Shown: positions 36,340 through 47,407, numbered from the stretch's first letter. The stretch: DNA of 64,000 nt from Candidatus Gastranaerophilales bacterium (GCA_944326465.1 CALVEB010000008.1:1-64000); one strand, 5' to 3'. Notes: generated by a model not told the origin, from the sequence alone. Program-made: numbers and translations.

Positions 36340-36861
36340 ATGTATTGCTTTCCTGATTTAGATGAACAAACAAGATTGATTATGATTAGCGAGCTTGAAT
36401 TTGACATCCGTACAGGTTTATTTTATGAGCCGTTATCTATGACAACATCAGGCATGATTAGTTACAAAAGATTGCTAAAAGAGTGCTTTGAAAAAGGTAC
36501 TCCTGAAACTTTGCAACAAAAGCTTACTTCTTCTTTCTTTAGAGAAACAAACCGCAACGGTCGCAAAATTCCGTCTAACATTCGTGAAATGGTTAGCTTT
36601 AGTGACTTTAATCGTTACTATGTTCGTGCCCTACTATTGCGTGCATTTAGTGAGGGCAAAAAACTTTGCGTTTATCGTGCAAAACAAGTTATGAATGAAC
36701 GCAAAGAATCCAAATTATCGGTTAACAAAGTCTATTTTGACAAAAGACAAATCGGAGAAATGCTTGAATTGTTTAGAGATTACCGAAGACTTTTCAGCTC
36801 ACAACATGAACTTTTGCAGCCAAATTCAGGACTTAGTCTTAGATTGGTTGATACATTCTAA
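36340..36861 (+). CDS. Unknown protein of the mobile element
   Basis: A 173-residue basic protein. It includes DEQTRLIMISELEFDIRTGL, SYKRLLKECFEKGTPETLQQ, and RYYVRALLLRAFSEGKKLCV. It is on the plus strand between two minus-strand cargo cassettes, together with the element's other plus-strand genes. AGGAG precedes the ATG by 7 bases. I do not know its function; the position suggests an element core gene, perhaps for DNA binding or replication. Confidence 0.55.
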   Translation: MYCFPDLDEQTRLIMISELEFDIRTGLFYEPLSMTTSGMISYKRLLKECFEKGTPETLQQKLTSSFFRETNRNGRKIPSNIREMVSFSDFNRYYVRALLLRAFSEGKKLCVYRAKQVMNERKESKLSVNKVYFDKRQIGEMLELFRDYRRLFSSQHELLQPNSGLSLRLVDTF

Positions 36862-36880
36862 AATAGGAATTATGGTCTTT

Positions 36881-37438
36881 CTATTTTTTGTTAATTGAAA
36901 ACATTTCTCTGTATGTTTCTAATATTTTTCCAATAGAATTTTGCAAACTTTTTGCTAGATATATTAGTTCCTCAAGATCTTGTTTATTAAGTCGCAAAAT
37001 TCCATTTTGAGAAAGTGAACTTGTTTTTTGAAAAAATCCTTTAACAGAATCTAGAATAGGTTCTTTTAACTTAAGTAATTCACTATCAGCAATAAGCCAT
37101 AGACTAGCTTCGTTTAACCTAATTTCATTCCAAGCTTTTTGTAATTGTTCCTCTACTGCATTTATATCATCAACATTGGTATACTCAAGGTATTCGTAGT
37201 GATATAGCAAAACTGCAACTAAGTTTATTACAATATTGCGAAATTCATATAGTTTTCTGAAATGGTTTTCAAAGATATCTAACCTTTTTGAAAACAAAAA
37301 AGTAACTTTTTTGTTTTCAATTTCTAACTTTTTATTTAGAATTGGAGAGATTATTGATATAATAAGTGCAATCCATGCCGGAGTTGTTTTAAAAATTTCA
37401 ATAATGACATCTTTGTATTCATGAAGTATATTCATCAT
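36881..37438 (-). CDS. Predicted membrane protein of a two-gene cassette
   Basis: A 185-residue protein with one hydrophobic segment near the N-terminus (TPAWIALIISIISPIL, about residues 18-34) and a possible second (IVINLVAVLLYHY). The rest is helical and charged. An ATGATG pair begins it. The start overlaps the preceding gene by 20 bases, so they form one unit. A membrane-anchored effector paired with a soluble partner is a common defence layout, but here it is an inference. Confidence 0.55.
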   Translation of the reverse strand: MMNILHEYKDVIIEIFKTTPAWIALIISIISPILNKKLEIENKKVTFLFSKRLDIFENHFRKLYEFRNIVINLVAVLLYHYEYLEYTNVDDINAVEEQLQKAWNEIRLNEASLWLIADSELLKLKEPILDSVKGFFQKTSSLSQNGILRLNKQDLEELIYLAKSLQNSIGKILETYREMFSINKK

Positions 37439-38210
37439 CGTTTCCGTTAACTAATTCAATCCTTTCAATATTATAAACTTTTACTTTTTCTCCTTTATAC
37501 TCAACAGTTCCTGAAGCTCTGTATAAATTTCTAAAAATATTCGAATTTTCTTCTAAAATAGAGCTTTTTAATGTATCATCATTAAACAAAATTTTACTAG
37601 GTTTTTCTGATATGCTTGGAATAATAGCTTTATCACCTGGAGTTGAACCTTTAACATTTCTGGTTTGGAAAAACTGTAGTAATGCATTTTCAAAGATATT
37701 AATACGTTGAGCTTCAAGACTTTGCAGTTTTGCAATTGCCTTTTCTCTAACGACAATCCCCTGTTTATTAGAAATTTCTATTTTGTTTATTGGTTGGCGA
37801 TTTTTCATTGTTTCAACCTCAAGACACAAATTACCATCATCTGCAAACATATCTGTAATATTTTTTACATGCTTACAGTCTTTTCTTGTACAATACAAAT
37901 CATCTATTTCTTCAGTTTCAAACTTTTTCAAAAGTTTTTGAAGATATATAAAAAAATCAACTATTGTATATTGTAAAATCTCTGGATACAAAACAAGTGA
38001 TGATACAATAATTAACTCATATATTTGGCTACCAGATTCTATTTGTGACACTGCTATTTCAGGAATAGAGTCATCAATATGTTTTTGGTAATCTTTCCCG
38101 ACAGAAGAGTTATATTCTTTTTGTATAGCTGAGAAAAACGCTACTAAATTTTCAACTTTAATAGGCCTAGTATTTTTTATATGAATTTGTGCGGTGTATT
38201 GATCATTCAT
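37419..38210 (-). CDS. Unknown protein of a two-gene cassette
   Basis: About 263 residues. It starts MNDQYTAQIHIKNTRPIKVE, with SQIESGSQIYELIIVSSLVL, a helical region, and a DDLYCTRKDCKHVKN stretch with two close cysteines. The C-terminal part reads LYRASGTVEYKGEKVKVYNI. The family is not known. The ATG at 38210 is preceded by TTAACT, a 17-base spacer, TACTAT and six bases, so it appears leaderless. No Shine-Dalgarno is seen. Confidence 0.55.
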   Translation of the reverse strand: MNDQYTAQIHIKNTRPIKVENLVAFFSAIQKEYNSSVGKDYQKHIDDSIPEIAVSQIESGSQIYELIIVSSLVLYPEILQYTIVDFFIYLQKLLKKFETEEIDDLYCTRKDCKHVKNITDMFADDGNLCLEVETMKNRQPINKIEISNKQGIVVREKAIAKLQSLEAQRINIFENALLQFFQTRNVKGSTPGDKAIIPSISEKPSKILFNDDTLKSSILEENSNIFRNLYRASGTVEYKGEKVKVYNIERIELVNGNDDEYTS

Positions 38211-38422
38211 AAGCAAATAGTAACATGCAAATGCAATCTAGTTAATTTATATATACATTTTTTTTACTAAAGTTAATGTTTATTTTCCATTTTATAGAAA
38301 GGCTTTCTAAGTGATTTTAGATTTTCTACTCTAAAACTACGCCTTTGCGACACTCCGACGACAGAGAAACTACACAGTAGCACATGGCTGAAATCTTTTC
38401 TTAGCTCCGTTGTTGAGCTTTT

Positions 38423-38443
38423 GACTACACAAACTACACTTTT
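38423..38443. repeat. GACTACACAAACTACAC direct repeat, copy 1
   Basis: A 21-base sequence repeated exactly at 44226-44246, in the same orientation and also followed by TGAGA. Inside is a near-tandem ACTACAC. Confidence 0.65.
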
Positions 38444-38467
38444 TTGAGACAATTGAACAAATTTTTC

Positions 38468-38827
38468 TTAGAAGTTCTTTACCACTGGTTTGAAATTCGG
38501 ATTTATGGTCATCTCGTGAAGAACTTCACCGATTTCATTCTTTGGCAATATGATTGAGGGATTTTTGTAGAGGATTTGTAGAAGAATTTTGATTGAAGAT
38601 ATGCTCATTTTATGGTCTTTGACAAGTATTCTAAGGCATTGAAGCCACTCAACATCGTACAAGCTGTAGAGCCTTTTCTGAACTTTGCCTGTTTTTACCC
38701 TCTGGGTATTGATCAGCTTTTCTGTGTCGTATGTTCTTAGCCTGTCAGGAGTTATTCCTAATCTTTCAGCTACAATGCTAGTTGTCAGTATTGGTTCATT
38801 TTTCTCAAACTTGTTCTTGAGTACCAT
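38468..38827 (-). CDS. MerR-like HTH regulator
   Basis: A 119-residue protein. The HTH-wing portion (LTTSIVAERLGITPDRLRTYDTEKLINTQR) fits the MerR family, with YSLYDVEWLQCLRIL as in its second helix-turn-helix half. The effector domain is short, as in HspR-like members. GAGG precedes the ATG. It lies near the 21-base repeat at 38423 and is divergent from a secreted protein gene, which it may regulate. Confidence 0.7.
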   Translation of the reverse strand: MVLKNKFEKNEPILTTSIVAERLGITPDRLRTYDTEKLINTQRVKTGKVQKRLYSLYDVEWLQCLRILVKDHKMSISSIKILLQILYKNPSIILPKNEIGEVLHEMTINPNFKPVVKNF

Positions 38828-38987
38828 ATTTTATCCTCATATCCTTTCAATGATAATACACAAGGCAAATTATAGCTATTTGCATGTAGCTATTCGACAA
38901 AAGACTAAATTCTTAATTTATGTAAACCATATTTACAAATTTATGGTTTATGTGTATTATGGTTTTGGTTATGAAAGAGAGGTAAAA

Positions 38988-40001
38988 ATGAGAAAAGCTT
39001 TATTTATGTTAGTTTTATGTTTATTTGTATCCGCAGGATTGTGTTATGCTAATGATTTAAACGGAGTATTTAGAGGTATCAAGAATGGAATTGATGTCTT
39101 TTCAGACGTAAATAAATTAAAACAACAAGTTCAACGACCACAAAATCAAACGTCTCAATCATCAACAGAGACGATAACTGCTCCAACCAATAATAGTTCT
39201 ACAATAAATGATGAATCAGCTTCAAATGTTCAGGAAACTCTACAAAAACCAGTAGAAATAAGTTTTTTTGGTGGATTAAAGCCTGATAGTTCTATTTTAG
39301 ATGTAATCAATACATTTAAAAAATATGATTCAGTTACAAATATCAAGGTTGCATTTGGAGGAAAGGTTATTAGTGATAACAATCAGCCAGTAAACTTCAA
39401 AACTGCTTATTGTGATAAAGCAACAATGTCTAAATATTTAGAACAGACAATCCCTGATGGGCTATATAATAAACGATATGGCTACAAAATGGATGATTAC
39501 ACAAAACTTGTAGATTTAATTAATGGGAAAAAAGGAAAAATAATAGGGTTGACAGATAAGATCTATATTAATATCGACAAAATGTACATTGATGGGATTC
39601 CTTGTTCCGTTGAAGCAAAGTTTACACTATCTGGAGAATTTTATAGCTTACATTCCGAAAAAGTCTTTATAGGACCAACCAAACATATTGCATATCCTTA
39701 TATAATTGAGACAATAACTTTTAATACCGATTTTTACGATAAAAGTGTTCAAGGAATAGCAGAACAAAAAAGAGAAGGTATCCTCAACAAATACATTGAA
39801 AAATATGGAGTAATTAAAGACCAATCTTGTTATGAAGGTGATCATTGTAATAATTTTGTTGCTATTAAATTTTACCCAAATTTTGGAATTACTTACAAAA
39901 ACTATACGTATATTAATGAATTAGCTACTAAGTATAATGATTTTAAAATGAAAACGACAATTCAAGAAAGCAAGAAATTTGATAGCAGTAATGATATTTA
40001 A
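38988..40001 (+). CDS. Secreted protein of unknown function
   Basis: A 337-residue protein with a Sec signal peptide (MRKALFMLVLCLFVSAGLCYA). A Q/S/T-rich linker follows (about residues 45-80), then a folded domain beginning ISFFGGLKPDSSILDVINTF. Cysteines are few. No family is recognised. The start ATG 38988 has GAGAGGT 6 bases upstream; an earlier in-frame start at 38685 lies within the MerR gene and is unlikely. It may be cargo of the mobile element. Confidence 0.65.
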   Translation: MRKALFMLVLCLFVSAGLCYANDLNGVFRGIKNGIDVFSDVNKLKQQVQRPQNQTSQSSTETITAPTNNSSTINDESASNVQETLQKPVEISFFGGLKPDSSILDVINTFKKYDSVTNIKVAFGGKVISDNNQPVNFKTAYCDKATMSKYLEQTIPDGLYNKRYGYKMDDYTKLVDLINGKKGKIIGLTDKIYINIDKMYIDGIPCSVEAKFTLSGEFYSLHSEKVFIGPTKHIAYPYIIETITFNTDFYDKSVQGIAEQKREGILNKYIEKYGVIKDQSCYEGDHCNNFVAIKFYPNFGITYKNYTYINELATKYNDFKMKTTIQESKKFDSSNDI

Positions 40002-40028
40002 GGTCTTTAATTGCTAATTCAAAAAATC

Positions 40029-40073
40029 AGAGATGTATTCAAAACTCCTCCGATTTTTTGAATACATTTCTCT
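40029..40073. terminator. Long hairpin after the secreted protein gene
   Basis: AGAGATGTATTCAAAA pairs with TTTTGAATACATTTCTCT across a loop of about 11 bases. A T-run follows it on the minus strand but not clearly on the plus strand. Confidence 0.55.
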
Positions 40074-40075
40074 AA

Positions 40076-40636
40076 AAATACGTTGTAAGTTCGGTAATTA
40101 TTGTCTGTAGTTTGCTCAAGCTACTTCACAATTCTTAACTTATGGCTTGATTTGTCTTTTTTATCATGTAATCTCATGCATGTTGGGTGAAAAATCACCC
40201 TAGAGTACATTTAAAATAAAATATGCAAAGTCTGGAATTTTCTAACTGCTGGTAGAAGCATGAATGAAAAAATATCGTGGGTAGACTTCGACATCCTACG
40301 TTTGTCGGAAAATCAGAGAAAACTTTTAGAGAAATTCCAATATCACAAAACTAGGACTAGAGCCGTATTAGTTTAAATTGCATCGTAACCGAATCATATT
40401 AATTAAATATGTCTAGTGAAGGCACTATTTAGCTCGCTAACCTCCTTTTCTTTGAGATATGACCTTAATTATTCTGCAAGTGTATGACTGTATCTAAACA
40501 TTGTATCTGCATTCTGCAAGGAGTGTTGATTTGTGTCTTAATATGATACAACGCAGAAGTGTGTCTAAAAGCAGAGTGCTTTTAGTCGCTGAAACAAATT
40601 ATTGGCATATTCAACCAAAGTAAAGGAGAATTTGTT
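40076..40636. other. Hairpin-rich non-coding region, candidate element origin
   Basis: No gene is seen in 560 bases. Hairpins are GGGTGA-AAAA-TCACCC (40185-40200), CGTGGG/CCTACG near 40277-40301, and a perfect CTAAAAGCA-GAG-TGCTTTTAG (40565-40585). TTCTGCAAG occurs twice (about 40474 and 40512). It lies directly upstream of the microprotein and DUF927-like ATPase genes, which makes a replication or transfer origin plausible. Confidence 0.35.
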
Positions 40637-40756
40637 ATGCCAAAAAATATGGCAAAAATAATAGTTTCAGATTTCTCTGAAAACGAAAAACAAATGTTAG
40701 CAGAACTTATTCACATTATTGTGAAAGAAATTGTTAGGGAGGTATGCAATGACTAA
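40637..40756 (+). CDS. 39-residue microprotein
   Basis: MPKNMAKIIVSDFSENEKQM followed by a helical LAELIHIIVKEIVREVCND. AAGGAG lies 8 bases before the ATG. Its end overlaps the start of the ATPase gene by 8 bases, so translation is probably coupled. It is short and amphipathic. A regulatory or accessory role for the ATPase is possible but unproven. Confidence 0.6.
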   Translation: MPKNMAKIIVSDFSENEKQMLAELIHIIVKEIVREVCND

Positions 40757-42482
40757 TTTTGAAGAAAAAAGATTTTTACCAGTACCTGTGACACAAGCAG
40801 AACAGGATAATCCAGACGAAAAAATTTTAGATGAGACTAACCTTGAAGAAGATCAGGATATTACAATAGCAAAAAAATTATGTATAGAACCTGTGATGAT
40901 AGTGGTGCAAAAAGATGCCCGATTTCCTCTAAAACAAATTGTAGAAAAATTTTTGCTAAGAATACATGTTTCAGACGAACAATCATCTGTTCTGATATTG
41001 CTTTCAGGTAAAGCCTTTGTTGATTTTAGAACTTTTGCCAATGAGCTTGGGGAGTATTTTACCTGTCTAAATTTTGGTGTTGGTCCAAAAGGTTTTAACA
41101 AATTCAAATACCACTTACACGAAAGTACACCACGTAGAATTATATATGCTTGTGGTGGAAGTCAATTCGGACGCTTTGTATATAAGAATGCGGAAGTTAT
41201 ATATAGTCCGTTTGATGTTAATTATTCAAAAAAATTGGATATCTCAAAAAATTATGATGATCTTCAAAATAGCTTGATAGATATAGACAATAATTGTCGT
41301 CCCGAATTATCTATGTCGGGAATAGCACCTAATGAAGTGGCTTTCAAATTTTTTATGAATTTAAAGGAATGTTTTTTAGACCCAAAAACTCTTTTATGTT
41401 TTGGTGCTGCTATTGCTACAGTATTTTGGGATTTGTTCCAACAAGAAGTTAAAGGATTTCCAGTAATTTTCTTTTTAGGTGAAACTCATTCGGGGAAAAG
41501 TACATTAATGTTCTGTTTGTCATCTTTATTTGGCTTGACAGATAATAGTATTATGTCTGGGACATCTACCCCATTTGCAATCACAAAAGAACTTGGGGGA
41601 AGAATATGTATACCTTTATTTATAGAAGAATTAGACCAAAATTTCTTTAAAAAGTATGCTGAAAACATCGTAAAAGTTGTTTATAGTGCAATACCTCGTG
41701 AAAGAGGAACAAAAACTGGTGTTGAAAAATTGCCAACATTTACTTCATTTGTTGCAACGTCAAATTATTCTTTTGTGCAACCTTCTGAAGCTTTATTATC
41801 TAGAACATTATTTATTCACATGAAGAAATCGGATTTTGTTCAAGAAAATTTTAAGTACTTTGATGAGTCTTTACGGAAAGATCTATCTTTAATATTACCG
41901 AAACTTTTGCTATACAGAGATTATGTTTTACCTATTTTTAAGTCTGTATATCAGAATCTTATTAATAATATTCCAAATTACAGTGGTGATAGGTACTTGA
42001 GAAGTGTAGCGATGTCATGTACTATGTGGATTTTGATTAATAAACTTGTAGGGCAGAACTTATTTAATTGGCAACAAATGGTTCTTGAATACTATGGATA
42101 TTATGAAAAAATTTTGAAATCTAAAGTGACAAATGCAGATATGATGTTAAGGCATATCTCAAAACTTATTGACAATAAAGATTTGCGGTATGGAGTACAT
42201 TACAAGCTTATACGTGATGTAATCTTACGCCTTAACCTAAGCAAATTTATTACAAAGTTCAATATTCTTTATGGTAATACGCAAGAGCAAACCCTTGAAA
42301 TGAGTGACTTTTGCAATTATGTAGCTAATGACAATCGTTTTGATTTAGAACGTAAGGTTATGGATATTGGTAGAACTATATCTATTAACATTGCAAATGA
42401 AGATTATTTACTTGATACAGTCAAAGCATATAAATATGACCAAGCATACCATGGAAAGTATGAAGATGAGAGTGAAATGTAA
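40749..42482 (+). CDS. DUF927-like ATPase/helicase of a mobile element
   Basis: A 577-residue P-loop protein. Walker A is FLGETHSGKSTLMF (about 240-253), Walker B IPLFIEELDQ (about 290), a sensor-like SFVATSNYSF, and an arginine-finger candidate LLSRTLFIH. The order fits the DUF927/AAA+ helicase-like ATPases of integrative elements and phages. The first 200 residues are not recognised. ATG 40749 has GGGAGG upstream; an in-frame TTG at 40731 is less likely. It may drive element replication. Confidence 0.7.
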   Translation: MTNFEEKRFLPVPVTQAEQDNPDEKILDETNLEEDQDITIAKKLCIEPVMIVVQKDARFPLKQIVEKFLLRIHVSDEQSSVLILLSGKAFVDFRTFANELGEYFTCLNFGVGPKGFNKFKYHLHESTPRRIIYACGGSQFGRFVYKNAEVIYSPFDVNYSKKLDISKNYDDLQNSLIDIDNNCRPELSMSGIAPNEVAFKFFMNLKECFLDPKTLLCFGAAIATVFWDLFQQEVKGFPVIFFLGETHSGKSTLMFCLSSLFGLTDNSIMSGTSTPFAITKELGGRICIPLFIEELDQNFFKKYAENIVKVVYSAIPRERGTKTGVEKLPTFTSFVATSNYSFVQPSEALLSRTLFIHMKKSDFVQENFKYFDESLRKDLSLILPKLLLYRDYVLPIFKSVYQNLINNIPNYSGDRYLRSVAMSCTMWILINKLVGQNLFNWQQMVLEYYGYYEKILKSKVTNADMMLRHISKLIDNKDLRYGVHYKLIRDVILRLNLSKFITKFNILYGNTQEQTLEMSDFCNYVANDNRFDLERKVMDIGRTISINIANEDYLLDTVKAYKYDQAYHGKYEDESEM

Positions 42483-42570
42483 TATATCACAATTAATCAA
42501 AAACTGCCCTGCATAACTAATTGCGGGGTAGTCTTAACTTTATCTAATAGAAAAAAGGAGAAATATTAAA

Positions 42571-44046
42571 ATGAAAACACAAAATCAAAAATTAGAAAAA
42601 CTTAAAAGTGCTGCTTGTATTATATATTGTAGGGTATCCAGCAAAGACCAAGCGGACAATACTTCACTTGATGATCAAGAAAGGCTGTGTATAGACTTTG
42701 CAAAAAAGTACAATATGAAAATCGAACACATCTATAAAGAGGACGCAAGTGCCATGAAACCAGAAACCCGACCTTTGTTCAATGAAATGGTTAAAAAGTT
42801 CCAAAACGGGGCAGCAGATGTCGCAATTTTTGCCTTTATTGACAGAATGTCAAGGAATCCCATTGATGGATACAAAATTCTTAAACTCGTTGAAGAAGAA
42901 GGCTTGACTGCCGTTTTTGTTCAGGAAAACCTGAGCTTACAAGCTCCAATAAGGGCTCATGAAATGCTTATGCTAGACACTATTTTAGGTGTTTCTAATT
43001 ATAGAGTTCGTCAAGATAGAGAAAAATGTTTAGCGGGAATTAAGGCAAAGGCATTGGGTGGTTTCCGCCCTTGCCGTCCGCCTTATGGGTATGAAAATGA
43101 CGGACCAAGAGACAAAAGGCAGGCTGTTATCAGTAAAAAGCGTGCTGACTTCGTCAAAAAAGCCTTTGAACTCTATGCAACGGGTGATTATACTGTGCTA
43201 GAAGTTGTTGATAGACTGTATGAATTAGGTTTTCGCTATGAATTACAGTCATCTAAACTTATTCCCAAACAATCGCTTATATCTATGCTGAAAAATCCTT
43301 TCTACACAGGTAAATATTATGTGAGACAGGCTGATGAGTATGTAACAGGGGAGCACAGGGCTATTATTTCAGAAGAACTCTTTGAAAAAGTTCAAAAACT
43401 TCTTGATATAGCTCCAAAAGCCCCACGCAAGCATAATTTACCTTACTCGAAACTCTTAACCTGTTCTAATTGCGGACATTGTATGACTGGTGATGTTAAG
43501 GTTAAACCAAATGGCAAAAAGTATGTGTATTACCGTTGTACCAATCCAAAATGCAGTGAACATGTATATGTCAGTGAAGCCTTAATTGATGATGATTTAT
43601 GTGCATATCTGAAAGAGATACGGCTAGGACTTATCCCTGAAGAGATTGCAGCAGGAGTTCTTAAAGATGAACTCTATGCTATGACACAAAAATTATCTAT
43701 TCTAAAACGTGGTCGTAGCCATAAGTTTGACGCAGAAAGACGGGCATGGAACGACATTTCAAAAAAAGATATTACAGATGAACAGTATATTAAGGGAAAA
43801 TTTGCTAACATTCAAGAAAAATATGGTGATTTGGACTCAAAAATCTATGTAGCTGAAAATCAAATCAAAACAGTTAAGTCTAAGGTTGCTGAGGTTTTTG
43901 AAAAGCGACTTTATGATGTCTATACTGGCTTTGATACCACCACAAAACGACAAGTTCTTGAATTGGTGGTAAATATCTTCAAATGTGATGAGAATGGTCT
44001 AAAAATGACCTTCAAATCTGCATTTCGTAAGATTAGACGGAGATAG
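42571..44046 (+). CDS. Large serine recombinase 1
   Basis: A 491-residue site-specific integrase. The catalytic domain holds IIYCRVSSKDQADNTSLDDQ with the nucleophile in RVSS, and FIDRMSRNPIDGYK. The Recombinase domain starts near PPYGYENDGP. A zinc ribbon follows (CSNCGHCMTG ... CTNPKCSEH), then a coiled coil and a basic tail. AAGGAG precedes it. It is the first of two such recombinases in tandem. Confidence 0.93.
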   Translation: MKTQNQKLEKLKSAACIIYCRVSSKDQADNTSLDDQERLCIDFAKKYNMKIEHIYKEDASAMKPETRPLFNEMVKKFQNGAADVAIFAFIDRMSRNPIDGYKILKLVEEEGLTAVFVQENLSLQAPIRAHEMLMLDTILGVSNYRVRQDREKCLAGIKAKALGGFRPCRPPYGYENDGPRDKRQAVISKKRADFVKKAFELYATGDYTVLEVVDRLYELGFRYELQSSKLIPKQSLISMLKNPFYTGKYYVRQADEYVTGEHRAIISEELFEKVQKLLDIAPKAPRKHNLPYSKLLTCSNCGHCMTGDVKVKPNGKKYVYYRCTNPKCSEHVYVSEALIDDDLCAYLKEIRLGLIPEEIAAGVLKDELYAMTQKLSILKRGRSHKFDAERRAWNDISKKDITDEQYIKGKFANIQEKYGDLDSKIYVAENQIKTVKSKVAEVFEKRLYDVYTGFDTTTKRQVLELVVNIFKCDENGLKMTFKSAFRKIRRR

Positions 44047-44103
44047 TGTTCTTCCTATTTATTGTCTTGTATGAAGTTTAGATTTTTTTATCTGAATTTT
44101 CAG

Positions 44104-44130
44104 CCGCACAAATTACTTGTGCGGTTTTTC
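44104..44130 (+). terminator. Terminator between the recombinase genes
   Basis: CCGCACAA pairs with TTGTGCGG, followed by TTTTTC. Confidence 0.85.
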
Positions 44131-44225
44131 TTTGCCAAAACGACACCAAAACAACCCGATGACAACACAAAAGTTACATTCCACAAACTTCTAAAAGGCT
44201 TAATTTGAGTGAATTTTAGCCAATA

Positions 44226-44246
44226 GACTACACAAACTACACTTTT
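44226..44246. repeat. GACTACACAAACTACAC direct repeat, copy 2
   Basis: Exact match to 38423-38443 over 21 bases, located between the recombinase genes. It could be a binding site. Confidence 0.65.
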
Positions 44247-44488
44247 GTGAGAAAATCTTACAAATTTTCTTTTTCCGACATGATTTTTTACCTTAGATGT
44301 ACTCTATTACTGGATTTCGCAAATTTTTATGAACCATTTTGCAGATTTGAGTAGATTTCTATTGCTTTCAGCCCAGTTATTTCGAGATTTCCTTAGCGGG
44401 AAATCGTCCGCCAACCTTACTTTACTTTCTTGCAAAATGAGTAAAAATAAAAACAAAGAAGTTCAGAAAATTCTAAGGAGTTCAGATT

Positions 44489-46146
<1,658 letters not shown>

Positions 46147-46195
46147 TTATCAATATTTTAGTATTTAACTGTCAAATTTTTGCGTATCGGGCGAC

Positions 46196-46276
46196 CCTTA
46201 TCAGGCCTCTCATAAAAAATAATCCACCGGATTATTTTTATTCGGCAGAGTGCTCTACCGCCTGAGCTAGATGCCC
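46196..46276 (-). pseudogene. tRNA-like 5' half and anticodon-arm remnant
   Basis: From 46276 the minus strand reads GGGCATCTAGCTCAGGCGGT and AGAGCACTCTGCC, which is a normal acceptor/D-arm half. Then a hairpin AAAAATAATCC-GGT-GGATTATTTTT intervenes. A CCTGATAAGGG piece like the tRNA-Ile anticodon arm lies at 46196-46206. No T-arm is found. It looks like a broken tRNA-Ile duplicate. Confidence 0.5.
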
Positions 46277-46475
46277 TTACAATTTTCAGACTACCCTTTC
46301 CTGTCTATCCTTGATATCCAGTAAAATTTATCTTAGAGTTTGTCCGCATGAATTAATCTAATATAAAAAAAAATTAAAATCAACCCTTTTTTAGAATTTT
46401 TTTGACTTTACCAGCTTTACTCTTGATTTAATCCGTAAAATATGCTATTATTTTTCTGAAAATGAGGATATATAT

Positions 46476-47348
46476 ATGAAAAATATTGTTGTTTATACTT
46501 ATAAAAAGGTCTCAACTCTGGCTGATACGCTCGCTCAAATCGAAGACGCTAATGTCAGAATTGAAGATGCCGCTAATCTACGTGACTATGAAACCCTTAA
46601 TCCCGGATTAATAGTTATTGAAAATGTACCTGATATAAAAGATGTTTTAATGGTTGTTAAATTTAAATCTCCGGTTCTTTTTATAGGTGATGTCTTTAAA
46701 GGCTCTACCGTAAGATCCGTTGCTTTTGATTTTATTAAAACTCCAGTTGATAATTTAGAACTGGTTATCCGCGCTAAGTCTCTCCTTAAGATTAAAGAAC
46801 TTAGAGATAAAATAAAAGTCGTTTCCACTACAGATGAACTCACAGGATTACACAACAGAAAATACCTACAAGAACGTCTTGAGCAGGAAATCTCACGTGC
46901 AAAACGTTATGGAAACAAATTATCCTGTCTGCTTTTTGATCTCGATTTCTTTAAAGTTGTAAATGATATCTATGGCTATGAATGGGGAGATGTTCTCCTG
47001 CGCTCTATTGCCGACAAGTTAAAACAGCTTATAAGAAAAGAAGATATTCTTACACGCTACGGTGATGAAGAATTTCTTCTCATTCTCCCGAATACCTCCG
47101 AAGATAATGCGTTCCTCTTCGCTGAAAGATTTAGACGCGATATCGAAAGAATGGAGTTTATTCCGGCAGGTGAAGAAGAAAGGCATCCTATAACCATCTC
47201 CGGCGGTATCTCTACTTATCCTTGTATTGAAAATACCGAAGAAGATGCTAATACAATTATTCGTTACGCTGAACACGCTCTATATAACGCTAAAAAACGC
47301 GGTAAAAATAAAATAGTTCAGTTCTCTAAATTGAATTTGGGCGAATAG
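46476..47348 (+). CDS. GGDEF-domain protein with altered GDEEF motif
   Basis: A 290-residue probable diguanylate cyclase. The N-terminal 120 residues look like a degenerate receiver-like fold (IVVYTYKKVSTLADTLAQ). The GGDEF domain starts TDELTGLHNRKYLQERL and contains LLFDLDFFKVVNDIYGYEWG. The signature reads RYGDEEFLL instead of RYGGDEF, and an intact I-site RKED lies five residues before it. It may make c-di-GMP weakly, or bind it as an effector. GAGG precedes the ATG. No partner gene is adjacent. Confidence 0.85.
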   Translation: MKNIVVYTYKKVSTLADTLAQIEDANVRIEDAANLRDYETLNPGLIVIENVPDIKDVLMVVKFKSPVLFIGDVFKGSTVRSVAFDFIKTPVDNLELVIRAKSLLKIKELRDKIKVVSTTDELTGLHNRKYLQERLEQEISRAKRYGNKLSCLLFDLDFFKVVNDIYGYEWGDVLLRSIADKLKQLIRKEDILTRYGDEEFLLILPNTSEDNAFLFAERFRRDIERMEFIPAGEEERHPITISGGISTYPCIENTEEDANTIIRYAEHALYNAKKRGKNKIVQFSKLNLGE

Positions 47349-47364
47349 GTTACACTTTTAAATA

Positions 47365-47398
47365 AGAGGGGCGCGGCTTAAAAAAGCCGCGCCCCTCT
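47365..47398. terminator. Bidirectional terminator
   Basis: AGAGGGGCGCGGCTT pairs perfectly with AAGCCGCGCCCCTCT around AAAA, between two convergent genes. Confidence 0.85.
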
Positions 47399-47407
47399 AT
47401 TAAAATA

